Shown here piece by piece: positions 16,520 through 20,544 of a stretch of 20,544 nucleotides of DNA (positions are counted from its first letter, which is position 1; every line of letters starts with the position of its first letter). Location of the stretch: assembly GCA_020024735.1 (NCBI GenBank), contig JAHHTI010000009.1:1-20544 (forward strand), given 5' to 3'. The notes below the pieces were generated by a model. The model did no database searches and had not been told where the DNA came from. It saw only the letters and a list, made by a program, of their open reading frames with translations. Origin of the DNA: Mycoplasmataceae bacterium (GTDB lineage: Bacteria; Bacillota_I; Bacilli_A; Mycoplasmatales; Mycoplasmoidaceae). Both the position numbers and the translations under genes were made by a program.

Positions 16520-17280
16520 TGATAACAAGAATCACTTCTAATACTAATGAAAAGATTAAAGAATTATATAAAAAAACTAGAGATTCTAAGTTTCAGTTAT
16601 TTGTTATTGAATCAATGAATCTAATAAAAGAATTAGTAGCCAAAAAAGAAACTTTTGAAAACATTTTAGTAACACAAAATTTTTTAGATAAAAATAAATG
16701 AATAAAAGAACAAGAGAATGTAATTGTTGTAACTGAAAATATTATTCAAAAAATAGCTTTTGCTAACAATCCTCCAGAATGTTTATGTATTAAAAAATTA
16801 AATATTCCTTCTTTTAAAATTTCTAATGAAAATTATTTAATTCTTGATAGTATAAAAGATCCAGGAAATTTAGCAACAATTATAAGAACAGCTGTAGCTT
16901 TTAATGTTTGTAAAATTTTTATCAGTAGTGATTCTGTAAGTGTTTATAATGATAAAGTTTTAAGATCTACAATGGGAACAATTTTTGAGATAAAAATTCT
17001 TTACTATAAAGATATTTTGGATATTGTAAGAGAATTAGAAAAACATAAAATTGAATGTGTAGCAACGTGTTTAGATGAGCAAGCAATTCCACTTCATCAA
17101 TACCAACCTAAAGCAAAAAATGTGGCAATTATTATGGGCAATGAATCACATGGTTTAGACACTAATTTTTTGAAGGTAGCAAAACATAAATGTTATATTG
17201 AAATATCTAATACGAATTCATTAAATGTTGCATGTGCATCTGCAATTATGTTATACCAATTATCACTATGAAACAAGTAA
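16519..17280 (+). CDS. SpoU/TrmH-family RNA 2'-O-ribose methyltransferase
   Basis: SpoU-family enzymes transfer a methyl group from S-adenosylmethionine to a ribose 2'-OH in rRNA or tRNA using a knotted SPOUT fold. The 253-residue protein shows all three family motifs: motif 1 DPGNLATIIRTA (114-125), motif 2 IIMGNESHGL (204-213), and motif 3 SLNVACASAIMLY (234-246). The N-terminal substrate-binding domain includes FQLFVIESMNLIKEL, where most members have FxVEG. The exact target (23S rRNA, as for RlmB-like enzymes, or tRNA) cannot be read from the sequence. TGA codes Trp at residues 61 and 251. The true stop is TAA at 17278-17280; reading the TGA at 17269 as a stop would cut three residues. 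It overlaps lepA by 1 nt and miaA by 13 nt. Confidence 0.93.
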
Positions 17281-18167
17281 TTATTATCACCGGTCCTACT
17301 GCTTCTAAAAAATCTAGTTTAGCAATCCAAATTGCTAAGGATTTAAATGGTGAAATTATTAATGCAGATTCATTCCAAGTTTATCGAGAACTAAATGCAG
17401 GAATTAATAAACCCAATACACAACAATTAAGTGAGGTGAAGCATCACTTAATTTCACATATGAGTATATATGATGATTTTGATATAAAAATATTTCAAGA
17501 ACAATGTGTGAAAAAAATTGATGAAATCCTACAAAATAATAAAACGGTAATTATTTGTGGTGGAAGTAATTTATATATTGATGCAGTAATAAAGGGATAT
17601 GACCTAGACAAGGCTAGTTCAAGAGGAGAAACAACGTTTTTTGATGATTGAGCATATGATGACGTTTATAATTATGTTCTAGAACGCGATGAAGAAGAAG
17701 CATTGAAGATTAATTATAATAATAAGAAAAGAATTATCAGAGCAGCACAAATCATTTTTCTAACAAATCAAAAAAAATCTACACAAGACATACAAAAAAA
17801 TCATTATATTTACGATTGCTTCATTATTGAAACTACTAGAGATAGAAATAAACTATATGAATTAATTAATGAAAGAACAATAAAGATGTTAAATAACAAT
17901 TGGGTTGAAGAAGTAAAGCAGTTAATGGATAAAGATCCTAATATTATTAATTTACAAGCCTTAAAAGCAATTGGTTACCCACAAGTTATTCAACATCTTC
18001 AAACAAATGAACCTATAGATATTGAAAGAATTCAACAATTAACTAGAAACCTAGCCAAGAAGCAACAAACTTGATGTCGTACAAAATACCAAAATAAATA
18101 TGTATTTGATGTAGATAATGATAAATACGAAACCTTGTTGAATGATATTAAATTTTGGTTAAAATAA
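17268..18167 (+). CDS. miaA: tRNA dimethylallyltransferase MiaA
   Basis: MiaA adds an isopentenyl group from dimethylallyl diphosphate to A37 of tRNAs reading UNN codons. The 299-residue protein has standard length and order: P-loop region ITGPTASKKSSLA (8-19), NADSFQVYRELNAGINKP (32-49, with Asp34), HHLISHM, the GGSNLYIDAVIKGYD catalytic segment (98-112), RTIK-type tRNA-binding helices, ALKAIGYPQVI, and LTRNLAKKQQTWCR near the C-terminus. Two deviations stand out. The P-loop reads GPTASKKS (9-16) where the family has GPTASGKT, so the invariant Gly is Lys14. The catalytic GGTxLY is GGSNLY, with Ser100 for Thr. ATG at 17268 lies within the end of the methyltransferase gene. TGA codes Trp twice. 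No terminator hairpin follows. Confidence 0.93.
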
Positions 18168-18800
18168 TTTCTTTTTTTGCACTTATTAAATTCATAGAAT
18201 ATTGTTGATATTTTATTACTGAAGTAGCAAAATTTTATTAATATTTTTTTCTAAAAATTAAACTTTTTTATTTCAGGGAAACAATAAATAATGTATCTGT
18301 TATTAAGATACAAAAATTCAGTACTAATAATAACTTTTGCATATTTTTAACAAACAAAAATAAAAGGAAAAAATCTGTTTAATTTGTACGATGATATTGA
18401 AAAAAATTAAATTAAATAGTTTGTTTATTTGTTACATTTAGTCATAAAATATCTGCGCTTATTTGCACTTAAAATAAAGATAATAATTCCATTTAGTATT
18501 TAGAAAAAATAATAATTATTCTTGTATGAATTTAATACATATAAAAATTGAAGATTTATACTTTTGCTTATAGTTCAATTAATAGATAAAAGTTTGTTAA
18601 TATCAATTGCTTAAAACAAAAGTAATATCTATGAACAAGTGAAGAACTTTTCTTATGCACTGGTATATTTAGGAGTTGAATGAAAGCTCTACTACCAATC
18701 ATTTCTTAATAGGATGTGAATATAAGACTTCTATTAATTGAATAATCTTTCAATATAAGAATATTACGTATAGTAATCTTAAGATAGTAAAATATAAATT
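18168..18800 (+). other. 633-bp gap between miaA and hemW, no convincing gene
   Basis: The stretch is very A+T rich with stop codons in all frames, even with TGA read as Trp. No RNase P RNA, tmRNA or SRP RNA motif was seen. Items present: a 7-bp hairpin TGTATCT/AGATACA (18292-18298 and 18306-18312), and a 10-base direct repeat TTTGCACTTA (18176-18185 and 18462-18471). A protein-like open stretch lies at 18615-18725, described separately. AGGAG at 18671-18675 precedes ATG at 18680, but that frame encodes only nine residues (MKALLPIIS). It may be the remains of a lost gene, an unknown small RNA, or spacer. The last bases hold the hemW promoter candidate TAAAAT (18788-18793), 7 nt before its ATG. 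Confidence 0.5.
18615..18725 (+). pseudogene. Possible gene relic, 36-codon open stretch
   Basis: With TGA as Trp, a frame between two TAA stops reads EQVKNFSYALVYLGVEWKL and then YYQSFLNRMWI before TAA at 18723-18725. The amino-acid mix (few Asn/Lys runs, good hydrophobic spacing) looks more protein-like than the surrounding DNA. There is no ATG; a GTG at 18639 is the only plausible start. It may be a fragment of a decayed gene, possibly with frameshifts on either side. I do not recognise the family, and chance cannot be excluded for so short a stretch. Confidence 0.2.
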
Positions 18801-19895
18801 ATGACTAAACATTTATATATTCATATTCCTTTTTGTAAGAATATTTGTCACTATTGCGATTTTGTCAGATTCCAAAAAGATAATCACGATAGTTGTATTA
18901 AAAAATATCTAGAAAACATTAAAAATCAAATAGCTCAGGAATCAGTGTTAAAACAATATACATCAATTTATTTAGGAGGTGGGACTCCTAATTTCCTTGC
19001 TGATGAAGACTTAGATGATTTATTATCTTTTTTATCTCCATATATTGATGATTCGAGTTCTTATGAATTTTGTATAGAATTGAATCCTGAATTTGTAACA
19101 GATTCACAAGTTGGAATTTTAAAAAGAAACAATATAAATAGAGTTTCTATTGGAGTACAAAGTACTAACAATAAAATTCTTAAAAATATCAATCGTCAAC
19201 ATACAATAGAAGATGTTTATTCTGCTATTGAAAAATTATATTTAGCTGATATTTTCAACATCTCTTGCGATTTCATTTATGCTTTACCAGAACTAACTTT
19301 CGAAGATTTAGATGATGCTTTTTCATTTATTGATAAATTCCAAATTCATCATGTGTCTTTTTATGCATTAGAAGTTAAAGAAGGTTCATATTTAAATAGT
19401 ATTGATTATGAAGTAGATGAAGAAGTTGAAGCTGATCAACTTTTGTACATTGATAAGAAATTAGAATCAATGAATTTGAAAAGATATGAAGTTTCTAATT
19501 GAGCATTAGATGAAGCTTCACAATCTATTCACAACAAGGCATATTGGTTAACTAAAGATTGAAAAGCAATAGGTTTGTCTGCATCAGGATTTGAAAATCA
19601 AACACTTTATAAATGAACAGGTACACTTAACAAAATGGTAAAAGAGGAAGAACATCTGAGTTTAGCAGATTATTATTTACAAATACTAATGATGGGTTTA
19701 AGACTTGTGGATGGGATAGATGTTATTGATGATGAAAGAAATAGTGAAGCATATGCAATGTATTTCAACGATATTGTGAACTGTCGAATTAGAGGTAATA
19801 AATTACAATGTAAAAATATTAATTTATTGCATGAGACATTAGTAAATATTGTAGATGAAGTTCCAATGCAACAATTGAAAAAAAGTAAAAAGTAG
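18801..19895 (+). CDS. hemW: HemW-like radical SAM protein
   Basis: The 364-residue protein belongs to the HemN/HemW family. The cluster-binding motif is CKNICHYC (Cys12, Cys16, Cys19: CxxxCxxC), followed by Phe21. YLGGGTPNFL (58-67) is the SAM-binding GGGTP. RVSIGVQSTNNKILKNINR, CDFIYALPELT and HNKAYW, the HNxxYW element typical of HemW rather than of true coproporphyrinogen dehydrogenase, follow in order. The C-terminal domain is shortened but present. HemW is described as a heme chaperone elsewhere; mycoplasmas lack heme synthesis as far as I know, so the role here is unclear. TGA codes Trp three times. ATG at 18801 lacks a Shine-Dalgarno sequence and lies 7 nt after TAAAAT. It appears monocistronic. 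Confidence 0.92.
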
Positions 19896-19918
19896 AGTTA
19901 TGTCTTTTTGTTATAGAT

Positions 19919-19939
19919 TAGTTAATTGCTATTTAACTA
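19919..19939 (+). repeat. Weak hairpin downstream of hemW
   Basis: TAGTTAA (19919-19925) and TTAACTA (19933-19939) form a 7-bp stem with a 7-nt loop, 24 nt after the hemW stop. No T-run follows, so it is at most a poor terminator or an mRNA 3'-end hairpin. The rest of the 149-bp gap to the next gene contains only the promoter candidate described below. Confidence 0.25.
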
Positions 19940-20028
19940 TTGTTAAGTAAATTAAAATTAGTTTAAAAATACAACAAAATTAAGGTTTTTTATGCCTCAA
20001 ATTATTGGGTAAAATTATTTATATTATA

Positions 20029-20034
20029 TATAAT
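20029..20034 (+). promoter_or_regulatory. -10 box before the last gene
   Basis: TATAAT at 20029-20034 lies 10 nt before the ATG at 20045; an overlapping TATAAA (20034-20039) lies 5 nt before it. TTGGGT (20005-20010), 18 nt upstream, is a weak -35. A very short or absent leader is predicted and no Shine-Dalgarno sequence is visible. Confidence 0.45.
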
Positions 20035-20044
20035 ATAAAATACA

Positions 20045-20544
20045 ATGAGAAGAAATAAAAAAAATTTAATATTTCCAAGTTTTGCTATTTTTGGGACATT
20101 ATTGACATTTTCCCTTATTGGTGTTTATGCTGGGCTAAATAGTATTGTAATAGTCAGAGAAAATGAATTTAACAAAAATTCTACTTTCACTACAGCCATT
20201 AGTAGATCTGCTGGTAATCCAGAATTATTGGATGTAACAGGTACACCTATCACTCCATATTATAACAGCAAAAGACCTAATAGAATTTGAATGCGTTCAA
20301 TAATTGGTTTCGAAGATTATCCTTGAATAGGTGTTAGATGATTTCCTGAATGAGACATTAGTTATGACAGTTTAACTTTCAAAGATGGTGGTGATGAGGC
20401 ATGGTATAAAGGTGCTTGAACTAATATAGATAATTTTGGTGTCCCTGGTGTGGTGAGCGGCGGCGGGGTATTACATAACGCATTACTTATTCATCAATTT
20501 TACTACAATAGTGGTTTAGGTGAAAAATCTAGACTAGAAACATA
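20045..20544 (+). CDS. Exported, Trp-rich protein of unknown function (3' end outside window)
   Basis: The frame is open from ATG at 20045 to the window end (166 codons). The N-terminus MRRNKKNLIF is followed by a hydrophobic segment (about residues 10-35, FAIFGTLLTFSLIGVYAGL), which is a signal peptide or membrane anchor. No lipobox cysteine is present, so it is probably anchored or secreted rather than lipidated. Residues about 83-127 hold six Trp, five coded by TGA (PWIGVRWFPEWD; AWYKGAW). Reading TGA as stop would end the protein at residue 81. A G/C-rich patch at 20447-20468 encodes GVVSGGGV and is strikingly unlike the surrounding DNA. I do not recognise the family; a surface or exported role is inferred from the N-terminus only. 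Confidence 0.78.

Noticed and set aside
17232..17267. Upstream start for miaA adding twelve residues (MCICNYVIPIIT).
   Set aside because: The extension lies deep in the methyltransferase motif 3 coding region, and MKQVIIITGPTAS from 17268 is the normal MiaA N-terminus.
18680..18709. Nine-codon frame MKALLPIIS preceded by AGGAG, a possible leader peptide.
   Set aside because: There is no attenuator-like hairpin with a T-run, no codon bias suggesting a sensed amino acid, and no biosynthetic gene downstream. A chance Shine-Dalgarno match is more likely.
19919..19939. Hairpin after hemW as a rho-independent terminator.
   Set aside because: The stem is A/T-rich with a 7-nt loop and lacks a following T-run, so it is listed only as a weak repeat.
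1..20544. Many genes appear broken into fragments by TGA stop codons (for example lepA at 15500, ung, dnaB, miaA).
   Set aside because: Each TGA falls at a position where the protein family needs or tolerates Trp, and the frame continues unchanged. They are Trp codons of genetic code 4, not frameshifts or pseudogenes.

Overview
The window reads as a chromosomal segment of a mollicute (mycoplasma-type bacterium). It is strongly A+T rich. Most protein genes contain in-frame TGA codons exactly where the family needs tryptophan, so TGA must be read as Trp (genetic code 4). The gene order rplI-dnaB-lipoprotein-ung-gatC-gatA-gatB matches what I remember of Mycoplasma genitalium and M. pneumoniae. 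Together with serpentine lipoproteins this suggests the pneumoniae/Ureaplasma/Malacoplasma branch. I cannot name the species.

Layout. Bases 1-2006 hold the C-terminal two thirds or so of a large exported protein, probably a lipoprotein. Next come a tRNA-Lys(CUU) gene, a 134-residue unknown protein and a rho-independent terminator. The terminator's T-run merges into the promoter of a 392-residue membrane protein whose N-terminal half is a catalytically dead ABC-ATPase domain. Then come lysS and, immediately after it, a strongly degenerate homologue of AsnA (asparagine synthetase A). The AsnA-like gene meets gatB tail to tail with a 15-bp overlap.

From about 14560 down to 6267 the minus strand carries one long tightly packed series: rplI, dnaB, a lipoprotein with its own promoter, ung, an ECF-transporter-S-like membrane protein with an inserted soluble domain, then gatC, gatA and gatB. 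Neighbours overlap or lie 2-30 nt apart, except for a 72-nt gap with a hairpin before gatC. From a divergent promoter region (14561-14722) the plus strand carries lepA, a SpoU/TrmH RNA methyltransferase and miaA, each overlapping the next. A 633-bp gap without a convincing gene follows, then a HemW-like radical-SAM gene and the start of a tryptophan-rich exported protein cut by the window end.

Themes. Most genes serve translation: tRNA-Lys and LysRS, tRNA-dependent amidation by GatCAB, L9, EF4, rRNA/tRNA 2'-O-methylation and tRNA A37 isopentenylation. DnaB and UNG serve DNA replication and repair. The points most worth a second look are two decayed enzyme folds kept as intact genes (pseudo-ABC ATPase and AsnA-like), the soluble insert in the ECF-like protein, an altered P-loop in MiaA, and a repeated promoter layout that places the -10 box only 6-7 nt before the start codon, predicting leaderless mRNAs. 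No mobile element, CRISPR array or rRNA gene was seen.
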